Position numbers and translations under genes: made by a program
Source: Flavobacterium sp. 90
GTDB lineage: Bacteria; Bacteroidota; Bacteroidia; Flavobacteriales; Flavobacteriaceae
Direction: 5' to 3'
NCBI RefSeq assembly: GCF_004339525.1
Contig: NZ_SMGE01000001.1
Span: 5,332,001 to 5,396,000, forward strand
DNA length: 64,000 nucleotides
Notes under the pieces: model-generated
The model's database searches: none
The model's input: the letters and a program-made list of their open reading frames with translations, nothing else
Told to the model about the DNA's origin: nothing
Shown: positions 53,797 to 63,063 of the stretch, piece by piece
Layout: every line of letters starts with the position of its first letter
Position numbering within the stretch: the first letter of the stretch is position 1

Positions 53797-54426
53797 TCAC
53801 TTCAATCCCTCCTTAATAGTCTGTACAAAAGCTTCAACTGGTTGCGCTCCTGAAACTGCATACTTTCGATCAAAAACAAAAAACGGAACACCTTGCACTC
53901 CAATTTCATTTGCTTCATGAATATCAGTATGAACATCACTTAAATATAGATTCTCATTCTCTACAACTTCTTGCACTTCTTTCGAATCTAAACCTGCCTG
54001 AACTCCAAGTTGTATTAAAGTTTGATTGTCATTTAGATCTTTTCCTTCCGTAAAATAAGCTTTAAAGAAAATTTCTTCCATTTCGTCGCCTAATTTTTTG
54101 GCTTTAGCCAAATGTATAATGCGATGTGCTGTCAAAGAATTCGAGATAATCGCTTTGTCAAAATGATAATCCAAACCAACGCTTTTTGCGCGTTCTACGA
54201 CACCTTTGTGCATTTCTATTGATTGTTCAACAGAAATGCCTTTTCGCTCAGCTAGAAACGTATAAACGTCTTTTCCTGATTGCGGCGTAATAGTTGGATC
54301 AAGTTGAAAGCTTTTCCACTCAATTTCAAATTCTCCATTTGGAAACTCCGCTAAGGCTGTTTCCAGTTGTCTTTTTCCGATGTAACAAAACGGACACATG
54401 ATGTCCGACCAAATTTCTATTTTCAT
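53797..54426 (-). CDS. DsbA-family oxidoreductase, FrnE-like
   Basis: This 209-residue cytoplasmic protein has a thioredoxin-fold active site CPFC (residues 11-14) in WSDIMCPFCYIGKRQLE and a C-terminal GVQGVPFFVF cis-Pro segment, as in the FrnE subgroup. No signal peptide is present, so it acts in the cytoplasm, perhaps as a thiol isomerase or in detoxification. It is monocistronic between two repeat-rich gaps. Confidence 0.92.
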   Translation of the reverse strand: MKIEIWSDIMCPFCYIGKRQLETALAEFPNGEFEIEWKSFQLDPTITPQSGKDVYTFLAERKGISVEQSIEMHKGVVERAKSVGLDYHFDKAIISNSLTAHRIIHLAKAKKLGDEMEEIFFKAYFTEGKDLNDNQTLIQLGVQAGLDSKEVQEVVENENLYLSDVHTDIHEANEIGVQGVPFFVFDRKYAVSGAQPVEAFVQTIKEGLK

Positions 54427-54481
54427 ATTACAAAGTTAAAGAAAATTTGTTTCAGGTTTCGAGTTTGCCTCTGTTGTGTTT

Positions 54482-54591
54482 TTTTACCGCAAAGCTCGCT
54501 AAGGTTTTTCGCAAAGTTCGCAAAGCTTTGCGAACTTTGCGTTTATAAACATAATCTGAATACAAAAAAACTTTGCGCCTTTGCGGTAAAA
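54482..54591. repeat. CGCAAAG palindromic repeat block
   Basis: An outer pair TTTTACCGCAAAG (54482-54494) and CTTTGCGGTAAAA (54579-54591) encloses a perfect 32-bp palindrome made of CGCAAAGTTCGCAAAG (54510-54525) and its reverse complement (54526-54541). Related GCGAACTTTGCG sequences recur near 59130 and 59660-59690. This is a dispersed flavobacterial repeat family. Confidence 0.75.
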
Positions 54592-54664
54592 TCAGCACAA
54601 TCCATAATCGCATTTCAACCTGGAACTTGAAACTTGAAACAAACAAAAATCACCTAAAAATAAA

Positions 54665-54695
54665 AAACCGCAACTCTTTATAGGAATTGCGGTTT
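54665..54695 (-). terminator. Terminator of dnaN
   Basis: On the minus strand AAACCGCAA and TTGCGGTTT form a stem followed by TTTTTATTTTT, about 100 bp after the dnaN stop. Confidence 0.75.
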
Positions 54696-54798
54696 CTAGG
54701 TATAAAAAATGGTTGGTTAATAGCGATATTTTTTTTACAATGATATGTCTTTAATTTGAAATTAAAAAAAATCCCTGTAACAAAAAGATGTTTTGATG

Positions 54799-55917
54799 TT
54801 AACTATTTAACATTACAGGCATTACCAACATTGTAACAGTTTCTCCTTCTTCTAAACCATCAACTGGCGTAAGAATCCCGGCCCTGTTAGGTAATGACAT
54901 TTCTAACATAATCATATCAGATTGTAAGTTAGTCAACATCTCCGTTAAAAAACGAGAGTTGAAACCAATTTGAAGATCATCTCCTTGATAATCACAAGTC
55001 AATCTTTCTTCGGCTTTGTTTGAATAGTCAATATCTTCGGCAGAAACATTTAATTCAGCTCCGGCGATTTTTAGACGAATTTGGTGTGTGGTTTTGTTTG
55101 AGAAAATTGCCACACGACGAACAGAACTTAAAAATAAAGAACGGTCAATCATTAATTTGTTTGGATTTTCTTTTGGAATTACCGCTTCATAATTAGGGTA
55201 TTTTCCATCAATTAAACGACACATTAAGATATAATTGTCAAATGAGAAAGTCGCATTTGAATCGTTGTATTCAATTTTTACTTCAGCATCAGAAGATCCA
55301 AGAATACTTTTTAAGATATTCAAAGGTTTCTTTGGCATAATAAAATCAGCAACCTGAGACGCTTTTACATCTGTACGCGCATATTTTACTAATTTATGAG
55401 CATCTGTTGCCACAAAAGTTAAACCTTCTGGTGAGAACTGAAAGAAAACTCCAGACATTACCGGACGTAAATCGTCGTTTCCGGCAGCAAAAATAGTTTT
55501 GCTTACAGCAGTTGCTAAAACATCTGCAGGAACAAGTGTAACAGAAGGATCTTCAAGACTTACTGCTTTAGGAAATTCTTCTCCTGCAGCATATGCTAAT
55601 GCATATTTTCCTGAGTTTGAACTAATCTCGACTGTATTGTTTTCTTCAACTGTAAAAGTTAAAGGTTGTTCTGGAAACGTTTTTAAAATTTCAAGCAAAA
55701 GTTTAGCTGGAACAGCAACACTTCCTTTACTTGTAGAATCGATTGATAATGTAGCCGACATTGTAGTTTCAAGATCCGATGCCGAAACTGTCAACTCACT
55801 ATTGTCTAGTTCAAATAAAAAGTTATCTAAAATAGGCAACGTATTGTTACTGTTGATTACACTACCTAAAACTTGTAATTGTTTTAATAAGTACGAACTC
55901 GATACTATAAATTTCAT
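54799..55917 (-). CDS. dnaN: DNA polymerase III beta sliding clamp
   Basis: The 372-residue product starts MKFIVSSSYLLKQL, the normal beginning; an extended reading from 55941 is unlikely. It has the three clamp domains and the C-terminal EEGETVTMLVMPVML, which matches the usual VMPMRL-type ending. It forms the ring that tethers the polymerase to DNA. A promoter TTG-N21-TATATTTG (56009-55978) lies about 60 bp upstream. Confidence 0.96.
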   Translation of the reverse strand: MKFIVSSSYLLKQLQVLGSVINSNNTLPILDNFLFELDNSELTVSASDLETTMSATLSIDSTSKGSVAVPAKLLLEILKTFPEQPLTFTVEENNTVEISSNSGKYALAYAAGEEFPKAVSLEDPSVTLVPADVLATAVSKTIFAAGNDDLRPVMSGVFFQFSPEGLTFVATDAHKLVKYARTDVKASQVADFIMPKKPLNILKSILGSSDAEVKIEYNDSNATFSFDNYILMCRLIDGKYPNYEAVIPKENPNKLMIDRSLFLSSVRRVAIFSNKTTHQIRLKIAGAELNVSAEDIDYSNKAEERLTCDYQGDDLQIGFNSRFLTEMLTNLQSDMIMLEMSLPNRAGILTPVDGLEEGETVTMLVMPVMLNS

Positions 55918-55977
55918 CTCTTTTGTTTTATTTTTTTGCACTTTTCCTTAGTATTTCTTCAACTAAGATAGGTTTTA

Positions 55978-56009
55978 CAAATATATCGTAAACAATCTTA
56001 GTTTCGCAA
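55978..56009 (-). promoter_or_regulatory. Promoter of dnaN
   Basis: On the minus strand, TTG (56009-56007) is 21 bases from TATATTTG (55985-55978), a good Bacteroidota promoter, placing the start of transcription about 50 bp before dnaN. Confidence 0.55.
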
Positions 56010-56024
56010 TTTTTTTATTAACAT

Positions 56025-57710
56025 CTATTTGCTGTATTTTCTTTTTCGCAAGTAAGTAAATACGATTCCAAAAACTAATAAAATTAGAATTGGAAGTCCG
56101 ATAGTTATGAATTGTGTTACCGTATAATTCTCGTAAACCTTCTCTTTGTCTAATAATGGTAAGCTGACATCTTTACTTCTAATGTTAATAAGTCCTGTGT
56201 CATCCAACAAATAATTAATACAATTCATCATAAAATCTTTGTTGTCGTATAGGTTTCCAGTACGTTGATCGTAACCCAATTCAACCGGCATCATGTTTTT
56301 GTCTAATTGATTTTTTGCAAGATCTCCATCAGCAATTACAATCATTTTGTTTGGTTTTCCTTTTGTTAAAAATGAATTTTCTTTGAAAGGTAAAACGCGA
56401 TTCTCAAAAGCCGAATTGAAAGAACCTTCTAATAAAACAGAAAGCGGAATATTTCCTTTGTTTATATAATCCTGTGGAGAACTTTTTTCTGTTACAATAT
56501 TTAAATTGATTTCTGTAGGAGTTCCAATTACTTTCGAATATTGAGACGATTGTAATAAGACAGTTTTTTTGATTCCGTTTTTTAAAGTATCGATTGGACT
56601 TGCGAAATCAAATTTAATCTGACCTAGATTTTTTACTATTGGATTATTGCTTACAGGAACTACAACAGGAGAATATTTCCAAACAAATTCCTGATATTGT
56701 GTAGCGCTTCCTTGTTCGCCAGTAGCTAATTTTATTGGACTTCCTTGTTCGTCTTTTACCAAATCAGGATTAATTCTGAATCCGTATTTAAAGAACATAT
56801 CATTTAGATTCAAATCTCTGGGATATGCTAAAGTTGCTCCCGATTGATTGTACAAACTATCCATGTCTGCAGCAACCTGATCGATTAACCACAACGTTTT
56901 TCCGCCATTCATGATAAACTGATCCAAAACCTGTTTTTCTTCGTCAGAAAAAGTTTCTGTTGGTTTTGAGATAATTGCAAGATCGTATTTCTTTAAAGCA
57001 TCTAAAGTTCCGTTTGGATCTTTGGCAACAGAATCTAACGTAAAAGGTCCAATGTAGTAGCTTTCGCGAATTTGCTGTAACATTTTGGCAATGTGAATTT
57101 CGTTCAATTCTCCATTTCCTTTTATGATTGCAACTTTCTTTTGTCTGTCTTTTGATATTTTATTAATAGCATCGGCAATTGAATATTCTAAATGCTGAAT
57201 CGATCCAATTACTTTTTGCGTTGTCGAAGCGCCCATTATGTTTTTCAACAAAGGAATATTGACTTCTTTATTGTTATAAACCGCAATTGCCCAAGGAAAA
57301 ACCATTGCCTGAGATTGTTTTCCTTTATCGTCGACAGTGATGTTTATTGGCGTAAGTCCTTTTTGATACAAAGATTTTACAACATCCATGCTTTCGTCTT
57401 TGTTTTCCATTGGATTTACAAATTCGAAAACTATATTACTGTTATAAGCCTGAAATTCTTCTAGTAATTGTCTGGTTTCTTGTTGTAAACGCTTAAAATC
57501 CGCAGGTAAATCGCCTTGCATGTAAATCTTAATTGACAACGGATTTTTAACCTGTTTTACAATCTGTAAAGAGGTTTCAGATAAAGTATATCGTTTGTCT
57601 TTTGTTAAATCAAATCGGTGGAAAAATAAACTTCCTAATACATTTAAAACAATTAAAACAAAAACTGTAATACCTAATGTTTTGATATTTTGTTGAGTAG
57701 ACGCTTTCAT
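56025..57710 (-). CDS. gldG: Gliding motility ABC-type protein GldG
   Basis: This 561-residue protein has an N-terminal membrane segment (about 10-30), a large periplasmic region and a C-terminal membrane segment (about 530-552). LFFHRFDLTKDKRYTLSE and LWLIDQVAADMDSL fit GldG. With GldF and the ATP-binding GldA it forms an ABC transporter required for gliding in some Flavobacterium species. The start overlaps the gldF stop by one base. Confidence 0.93.
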   Translation of the reverse strand: MKASTQQNIKTLGITVFVLIVLNVLGSLFFHRFDLTKDKRYTLSETSLQIVKQVKNPLSIKIYMQGDLPADFKRLQQETRQLLEEFQAYNSNIVFEFVNPMENKDESMDVVKSLYQKGLTPINITVDDKGKQSQAMVFPWAIAVYNNKEVNIPLLKNIMGASTTQKVIGSIQHLEYSIADAINKISKDRQKKVAIIKGNGELNEIHIAKMLQQIRESYYIGPFTLDSVAKDPNGTLDALKKYDLAIISKPTETFSDEEKQVLDQFIMNGGKTLWLIDQVAADMDSLYNQSGATLAYPRDLNLNDMFFKYGFRINPDLVKDEQGSPIKLATGEQGSATQYQEFVWKYSPVVVPVSNNPIVKNLGQIKFDFASPIDTLKNGIKKTVLLQSSQYSKVIGTPTEINLNIVTEKSSPQDYINKGNIPLSVLLEGSFNSAFENRVLPFKENSFLTKGKPNKMIVIADGDLAKNQLDKNMMPVELGYDQRTGNLYDNKDFMMNCINYLLDDTGLINIRSKDVSLPLLDKEKVYENYTVTQFITIGLPILILLVFGIVFTYLRKRKYSK

Positions 57711-58435
57711 TAGGCTTTAAAAGATTTTAATTGATAAACAGTAAAAGACAGAAATAATACAGTAATGCTCAAAAAATAGATAACATCACGAGTATCAATT
57801 ACGCCTCGACTCATACTTTTAAAGTGATCCTGCATACCAAAAGCCGAAACAATTGTAGAAGATCCCGGAATTAATGAAGCTAAACCTTCAAATCCAAAAT
57901 AAAAGAAAAAGCATATGAAAACAGCAATTATAAAAGCTACAATTTGATTTTCTGATAACGTAGAAGTGAAAATTCCAATCGCAGAATAAGCAGCAATCAA
58001 AAACAATAATCCAAAATAAGAACCAATCGTGCTTCCCATATCGATATTTCCTTCAGGCGAACCTAAATCAGAAATTACTTTTACATATATAAAGGTTGGA
58101 ATAATTGCCAAAACAATCAATAGGAGTGAACCTAAAAACTTTCCGTTTACGATTTCCCAATTTGATAATGGTTTTGTTAAAAGCAATTCCAGTGTTCCTT
58201 GTTTTTTTTCGTCAGAGAAACTTCTCATTGTAACCGCCGGAATCAGGAAAATCAAAATCCATGGCGCTAATGTAAAAAACGGAGTCAAATCAGCAAAACC
58301 GGTATTTAATATATTGTAATCTCCTTCGAACACCCATAAAAATAGTCCGTTGCTAATTAAGAAAATAGCAATGACCAAATAGCCAATAGGAGAACCAAAA
58401 AAGGATTTTATTTCTCGTAAAATGATTGATTTCAT
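57710..58435 (-). CDS. gldF: Gliding motility ABC transporter permease GldF
   Basis: This 241-residue protein has six membrane segments and a typical ABC-2 permease pattern: FFGSPIGYLVIAIFLI at the start and MRSFSDEKKQGTLELLLTKP around residue 67. It is the membrane partner of GldG. GldA, the ATPase, is not in the window and must be coded elsewhere. Confidence 0.94.
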   Translation of the reverse strand: MKSIILREIKSFFGSPIGYLVIAIFLISNGLFLWVFEGDYNILNTGFADLTPFFTLAPWILIFLIPAVTMRSFSDEKKQGTLELLLTKPLSNWEIVNGKFLGSLLLIVLAIIPTFIYVKVISDLGSPEGNIDMGSTIGSYFGLLFLIAAYSAIGIFTSTLSENQIVAFIIAVFICFFFYFGFEGLASLIPGSSTIVSAFGMQDHFKSMSRGVIDTRDVIYFLSITVLFLSFTVYQLKSFKA

Positions 58436-58526
58436 TTAATTGTTGTTTAATCGTTTATTTGTTTAAATCGTTGATTTGTTTCAGATTTTTCTTGTTTCAA
58501 GTTTCAGGTTTGGAAAAAGTGATGAA

Positions 58527-59090
58527 CTAAATTAATTCTCGTTTCTCTTGCTCTGACTTTAGTTCTTCAAAATGCGAAATATATGATTTTCTATTTTTTT
58601 TATACATTTCGGAAAAATCCATTCCTCTATAATATTCAATCAATTCTGCAAGTTCATTATCTGTCAAATTATTTATTGCTTTGAATTTGAGTGAATCATT
58701 AAAAGGTTCTTCATATTTTTCATTTAATATTTCTGTTGCTTTTTCTTTCGCCGGAATATTGTCTAACTCTGTTATTTTGAATTTATTCTTTTGCAATTCT
58801 TTTTCGCCAATTATACTCAGATATTCTTCAATAATACTAGCATCAATTTCAATTGCACCTTTTCCAGACTTATGCCTGTCATTCCCATTTTTTTTAACTC
58901 CGGAAATCCAATAATTAATTCCGGTTTCAAGGTCAAAATAGTTACTTGAAATTCCTTTTCCTTTTTTGTAAATGTTTCCATTGAAGTAAATTGTTTGCTT
59001 CGTTTTGGAGAAAAAACACTTTCCAATCCATGCTTTTCCATCGTGATTTGTTTCAGTTTTATTTTCAACATATACAATTTCAGATTTCAT
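58527..59090 (-). CDS. Hypothetical protein, 187 aa
   Basis: The N-terminal half (about 1-95) has HDGKAWIGKCFFSKTKQTIYF-like strands, with a KKNGNDRHKSGKG segment, matching a small family sometimes mislabelled as deoxyxylulose phosphate synthase although it is much too short for that enzyme. The C-terminal part is helical and charged. It lies next to a putative immunity-type gene and may be an orphan of a toxin-immunity locus. Confidence 0.65.
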   Translation of the reverse strand: MKSEIVYVENKTETNHDGKAWIGKCFFSKTKQTIYFNGNIYKKGKGISSNYFDLETGINYWISGVKKNGNDRHKSGKGAIEIDASIIEEYLSIIGEKELQKNKFKITELDNIPAKEKATEILNEKYEEPFNDSLKFKAINNLTDNELAELIEYYRGMDFSEMYKKNRKSYISHFEELKSEQEKRELI

Positions 59091-59217
59091 CTTATTTTTG
59101 CTTGAGTGATTGTTTGTTTCAGGTTTCAGCTTAGCGAACTTTAAACTTTACCAAGCTTTCTAAATATATCTTTTGCGTTCTTTGCGGTTAATTCATTTTT
59201 ATTTAAAATGCGTTGAA

Positions 59218-59592
59218 TTATTTTCCGTGTGTGATTTTAATAACCTGCGAATTTCTAGCATCAATAATTATTAGAAATGTTCCTCCCGAATAATCTGCGG
59301 GTAAAGTTCCAGAAATAACCCAGTAATTTTCTAATAAGTAGGTTTCATACGGTTTTTGTTTTTCTATATTTTCTTTTCCGTAGATGTCAATTAGAATTGG
59401 TTCTGCGACTTTAATTGCTGTAACACTATCTTTAATTATTAGCTCTTTATAATCAATAACATTATGTTGTGATTTTTTAGATAAAGCAATTTTTAGTTCT
59501 TCTTTTGCGTTTTCTTTCCCTAAAACTAAACGTTTGTTTTGTGCACAACTCCCAAGTGTAACTAGTAAAAGAGATAAGAAAAAGTATTTCAT
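59218..59592 (-). CDS. NTF2-fold immunity-type lipoprotein (YbbC/YhhH-like)
   Basis: This 124-residue lipoprotein has a lipobox LGSC (Cys16). The mature part has TAIKVAEPILIDIYGKENIEKQ, GTLPADYSGGTFLIII and a final HGK, the pattern of NTF2-fold immunity proteins of the YbbC/YhhH group that protect against Rhs-type toxins. No toxin gene is in the window, so it is an orphan here. Confidence 0.7.
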   Translation of the reverse strand: MKYFFLSLLLVTLGSCAQNKRLVLGKENAKEELKIALSKKSQHNVIDYKELIIKDSVTAIKVAEPILIDIYGKENIEKQKPYETYLLENYWVISGTLPADYSGGTFLIIIDARNSQVIKITHGK

Positions 59593-59733
59593 AGTTAATA
59601 TATTATTTTATTTCAAGTCCAGCTTAGCGAACTTTGCATTTTATCAAACCTTAATCAATACAAACTTTGCGAACTTTGCGGTTAATTCGTTCCAATTTTC
59701 AAATCCAGCATATAACTTGAAACATGAAACATT

Positions 59734-60030
59734 TTATACCAAAGAAACCAACTTATCTACGCTCCAAGCTTCTGGTTTAGCATTAAACAATTGCTTTGTA
59801 AAACTCCAAACAGTATTAAAAAGTTCCGATTGTCTGTAATTTTCTAAATCTTCTTCGGTTTCCCAATAGCTATAAGTAAAAAATATGCATTTATCGTTTT
59901 TGTCCTGATACAATTCTAAAAAACGGTTTCCATCTGCTTTTCGTATTTTGTCTTTTACGGATTCAAAATTCTCAAGAAAGTCAGGAATTTTTTCTTCGTG
60001 AAAGCTCATTTTGACTATTCGAACAAACAT
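59734..60030 (-). CDS. Antibiotic biosynthesis monooxygenase-like protein
   Basis: This 98-residue protein has the ABM ferredoxin-like pattern: VRIVKMSFHEEKIPDFLENF, ELYQDKNDKCIFFTYSYWET and a C-terminal EAWSVDKL. Members include small quinol monooxygenases and others of unknown role. It is probably a dimeric cytoplasmic protein. Confidence 0.85.
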   Translation of the reverse strand: MFVRIVKMSFHEEKIPDFLENFESVKDKIRKADGNRFLELYQDKNDKCIFFTYSYWETEEDLENYRQSELFNTVWSFTKQLFNAKPEAWSVDKLVSLV

Positions 60031-60408
60031 ATTTTAATTTTAGATTTTAGATTGCTGATTTTAGATTTTTTGTTGAAGTCTAAAATTATTTCAGGTGCGC
60101 AAAAATACCAAAATTGATTGTTCTTTTTATTAAAATTTAAAATATTATAAAAGCTATTTTTTTCGGATTATTAAGTTCAGCCATAGCCCGTGGTTTCAAC
60201 CATGGGAGCGCAATGAATGCTTAAAGAATTTAATAATACGTTTCCCAAGGTTGAAACCTCGGGCTATGCTTAAAATGTAGCGAATAATTCCCTTCAGACA
60301 AACATAAAAAGTAAAGGAAAAATCAGTGTAAATCTGTCAAATCAGTTTAATCAGCGAGCTATTTTTGCGTTATCAAAGAATCTATCCCGAGACTTCGGGA
60401 CTAAAATC
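60031..60408. other. Intergenic region with a REP-like repeat
   Basis: This 378-bp gap has no gene. It starts with AT-rich TTTTAGATT repeats, then a REP-like inverted repeat at 60182-60268. Near 60388 is a small hairpin TCCCGAgacTTCGGGA just after the SAM hydroxide adenosyltransferase gene, which may be part of its terminator. Confidence 0.6.
60182..60268. repeat. REP-like inverted repeat
   Basis: Arms at 60182-60207 (CATAGCCCGTGGTTTC...) and 60243-60268 (...GAAACCTCGGGCTATG) pair over 26 bases with two mismatches. Each arm also folds on itself (CCCGTGG/CCATGGG and CCCAAGG/CCTCGGG), giving a cloverleaf-like element. The shape is that of REP/RAYT-type sequences; no transposase is nearby. Confidence 0.65.
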
Positions 60409-61236
60409 TTAAATAAATTTAATCGTAATAACATCTCGATAATTCAATCCTAAAAGACTATTTGCCGAACCAACTTTTGAAGGATTACTTCTAAAAATGG
60501 CAATTTCGAGAAAACCGGCTTCATTAAAAATGGCTAGTTTTTCTCCTTCATACGTTTTTATCGGATATTTATCTGATGTTGCAATAGCAGAATAATTAGG
60601 CAAAATAGTTTTGATACTTTTTGGCTTCATAACGATTTCGTACGGACGTCCTTTTGCGATTTCGATAAATTGCTTTTTCGAAATATTTGTTACGACGTTC
60701 CCAAAATGATCGATATAAATCACGTATCCTTTTATCGAAGTTCCGTCATTTGAAATTACAGGTTGTAGTTCTGTAATTTGTTTAATTTCCGAGATTTCTT
60801 TTCCGATAACATTCAGTAATCCGCCTTTAGAAATATGGGAAGCTACTTTTATAAAAATATCCAAATCACTGAATTCACTCGGAAAACGGTCGTGTATATT
60901 AATAGAAACAATTTTTTGCGGAACAATTTTCTGCGTAAGCATACTTAGAATCCCATTATCGGCACAAATAAAGAAATGATCGTTCCATTCCATTGCAATG
61001 TGCTGATTCTCTTTATTGCGTTCAATATCGACTCCAATTAAGTGTACAGTTCCTTTTGGAAAACTAAGATAAGATGCGCCAACAACGTAACTTGCTTCGG
61101 CTGTGTTGAATGGATCTATGTCATGCGAAATATCCACAATTGTAACCTCTGGATACTCTGATAATATTTTACCCTTTAGCGAACCAACAAAGTGGTCTTT
61201 TAAGCCGTAATCGGTAGTAAGGGTAATTATTGACAT
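60409..61236 (-). CDS. SAM hydroxide adenosyltransferase
   Basis: This 275-residue protein has the conserved start ITLTTDYGLKDHFVGSLKG, then DISHDIDPFNTAEASYVVG, HLIGVD and ADNGILSML and the late YIDHFGNVVTNI. The family (DUF62, chlorinase/fluorinase fold) splits S-adenosylmethionine with hydroxide to adenosine and methionine. It has a -7 box TAGCTTTG on the minus strand at 61303-61296. Confidence 0.93.
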   Translation of the reverse strand: MSIITLTTDYGLKDHFVGSLKGKILSEYPEVTIVDISHDIDPFNTAEASYVVGASYLSFPKGTVHLIGVDIERNKENQHIAMEWNDHFFICADNGILSMLTQKIVPQKIVSINIHDRFPSEFSDLDIFIKVASHISKGGLLNVIGKEISEIKQITELQPVISNDGTSIKGYVIYIDHFGNVVTNISKKQFIEIAKGRPYEIVMKPKSIKTILPNYSAIATSDKYPIKTYEGEKLAIFNEAGFLEIAIFRSNPSKVGSANSLLGLNYRDVITIKFI

Positions 61237-61357
61237 AATTTTGTTTATAACTATTGGTAGTATTTAAATCTAATTTTCATTAAATTTGAGAAATGCAAAG
61301 CTAATAATAGTAATTGCAAAATGAAAGAAAGAAAATACAAATTGTATTTAAAGTCTC

Positions 61358-61375
61358 TCCCGATAGCTATCGGGA
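61358..61375. repeat. Perfect 18-bp palindrome
   Basis: TCCCGATAGCTATCGGGA is fully self-complementary and lies in the 251-bp divergent gap between the SAM hydroxide adenosyltransferase gene and phoH. The same type of sequence is frequent in flavobacterial intergenic DNA, so it is more likely a dispersed repeat than a specific operator. Confidence 0.55.
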
Positions 61376-61487
61376 TCAGTCTCAGTCGTAGTGACTAAAA
61401 ACTGGCACAAAAACTGCAAGTATTAAAAAGACCCGACAACCACTAAATTATAAAAACTGATTTATTTTTAATTTAAAACTATCTCAT

Positions 61488-62438
61488 TTGAACGAAAGAA
61501 TTATCGAGCTCATAGACATCGCTCCAAAAGACTTTTGGGGCGCTCAAGACACTCATCTTGAAATAATTAAAAAGTATTACCCAAAGCTTAAAATAGTAGC
61601 GAGAGGTACCACTTTGAAAGCATTTGGCGAAAAAGAAGTTCTAGATGAATTCGAAAAAAGATTTCAGAGGCTTATGCTTCATTTTACCCGATACAACAAC
61701 ATTGATGATAATGTAATTGAACGTGTAATAATGAGTGATGGTCAGGATGAAAGAAAATCATATGATCATGACAAAATATTAGTTCATGGTGTTGGCGGTA
61801 AAATAATTAAGGCTATGACGCCTAACCAACAATTATTGGTAGATACCATCAAGAAAAATGATATGGTATTTGCAGTTGGTCCTGCAGGAACCGGAAAAAC
61901 GTATACGGGTGTTGCAATGGCGGTTAAGGCACTTAAAGACAAGGAAGTAAAAAGGATAATACTAACGCGACCAGCGGTAGAAGCAGGAGAAAATCTTGGT
62001 TTTTTACCCGGCGATATGAAAGAAAAACTAGATCCTTATATGCAACCGCTTTATGATGCTTTGCGCGACATGCTGCCTAACGAAAAACTCGAAGATTACA
62101 TTTTGAAAGGAATTATACAAATTGCGCCACTTGCATTTATGCGTGGACGTACGCTTGATAACGCCTTTGTAATTCTCGATGAAGCACAGAATACGACACA
62201 CTCGCAAATGAAAATGTTTTTGACCCGTATGGGTAAAAATGCCAAATTCATGATTACGGGTGATCCTGGACAGGTCGATTTACCACGCAGAACTATTTCT
62301 GGTCTTAAAGAAGCTATTTTAGTTTTGAAAGATGTTGACGGAATCGGAATTATTTATCTTGATGATAAAGATATCGTTCGTCACAGATTAGTCAAAAAGG
62401 TAATTGACGCTTATAAACAAATAGAAAATCACGATTAA
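61488..62438 (+). CDS. phoH: PhoH family ATPase
   Basis: The 316-residue protein begins at a TTG with NERIIELIDIAPKDFWGAQ, the conserved N-terminus of Bacteroidota PhoH, so TTG is taken as the true start. It has Walker A GPAGTGKTYT (near 133), the LTRPAVEAGENLGFLPGD segment and Walker B FVILDEAQNTT (near 228). PhoH proteins are NTPases linked to RNA metabolism. Length is normal. Confidence 0.94.
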   Translation: MNERIIELIDIAPKDFWGAQDTHLEIIKKYYPKLKIVARGTTLKAFGEKEVLDEFEKRFQRLMLHFTRYNNIDDNVIERVIMSDGQDERKSYDHDKILVHGVGGKIIKAMTPNQQLLVDTIKKNDMVFAVGPAGTGKTYTGVAMAVKALKDKEVKRIILTRPAVEAGENLGFLPGDMKEKLDPYMQPLYDALRDMLPNEKLEDYILKGIIQIAPLAFMRGRTLDNAFVILDEAQNTTHSQMKMFLTRMGKNAKFMITGDPGQVDLPRRTISGLKEAILVLKDVDGIGIIYLDDKDIVRHRLVKKVIDAYKQIENHD

Positions 62439-62487
62439 TTTTATAAAGTGTCAAATGTAAATCGTGTAATGTGTTTTGACATTTATT

Positions 62488-62542
62488 AATATTCGTTTTA
62501 TACATATCTTTGATTAGAAATGTGTAAAACGAATATTTTTTT
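62488..62542 (+). terminator. Terminator after phoH
   Basis: AATATTCGTTTTA (62488-62500) and TAAAACGAATATT (62525-62537) are exact reverse complements and are followed by T residues. It ends only 20 bp before the next gene, so that gene either has a promoter inside the hairpin or is read through. Confidence 0.7.
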
Positions 62543-62561
62543 GTTCTAAATTTTCAAAGTA

Positions 62562-62924
62562 ATGAAACAACTGGATGATTTCTATTTAAAGCAAGAAGAA
62601 CCTATAAAAGGGATATTTCTTGCATTGAAAGAAATTATTCTGAAACAAGACACAGACATTACAAATGTTTTAAAATACGGAATGCCATTTTTTTGTTATA
62701 AAGGGAAAATGTTCTGCTATTTGTGGACTCATAAAAAACACAAACAACCTTATATTGGAATTGTTGAAGGAAAACATTTCGACGAGTCTTTTTTACTTCA
62801 GGAAAATCGGTCGAGAATGAAAATTATGCTTTTTAATACAAATGAAGATTTGCCTTTGGAACAAATTGAAGTTATTATACAAAAAGCAATAAAATTATAT
62901 AAATCAGGAATTATACAAGTTTAA
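62562..62924 (+). CDS. DUF1801-type small protein
   Basis: This 120-residue protein has the DUF1801 (YdhG-like) pattern: a helix PIKGIFLALKEIIL, then VLKYGMPFFCYKGKMFCYLW and a final helix with IEVIIQKAIKLY. The function is unknown. It starts 20 bp after a strong terminator. Confidence 0.85.
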   Translation: MKQLDDFYLKQEEPIKGIFLALKEIILKQDTDITNVLKYGMPFFCYKGKMFCYLWTHKKHKQPYIGIVEGKHFDESFLLQENRSRMKIMLFNTNEDLPLEQIEVIIQKAIKLYKSGIIQV

Positions 62925-63063
62925 AATAGGTATAAAACAATATTTAACTAAATAGTTAAATAAATAATAAACTTGGCGTGTTTTGGGCTTTTCTGACCTG
63001 CAATCTTTGTTCTTGTGGGCGTAAAGGCGTAAATTTGCCAATCATAAATACTTGATTTTTAAT

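Larger units (their letters stand above)
54427..54798. other. Intergenic region with repeats and the dnaN terminator
   Basis: This 372-bp gap has no gene. It contains a large palindromic repeat block (54482-54591) and the dnaN terminator (54665-54695). Short copies of a GTTTCAGGTTTC / CTTGAAACTTGAAAC motif flank the block and recur at 58490-58510, 59110-59130 and 59715-59735. Confidence 0.65.

Noticed and set aside
58527..59090. Deoxyxylulose phosphate synthase
   Set aside because: Relatives are sometimes labelled so, but 187 residues without thiamine-binding motifs cannot be that enzyme.
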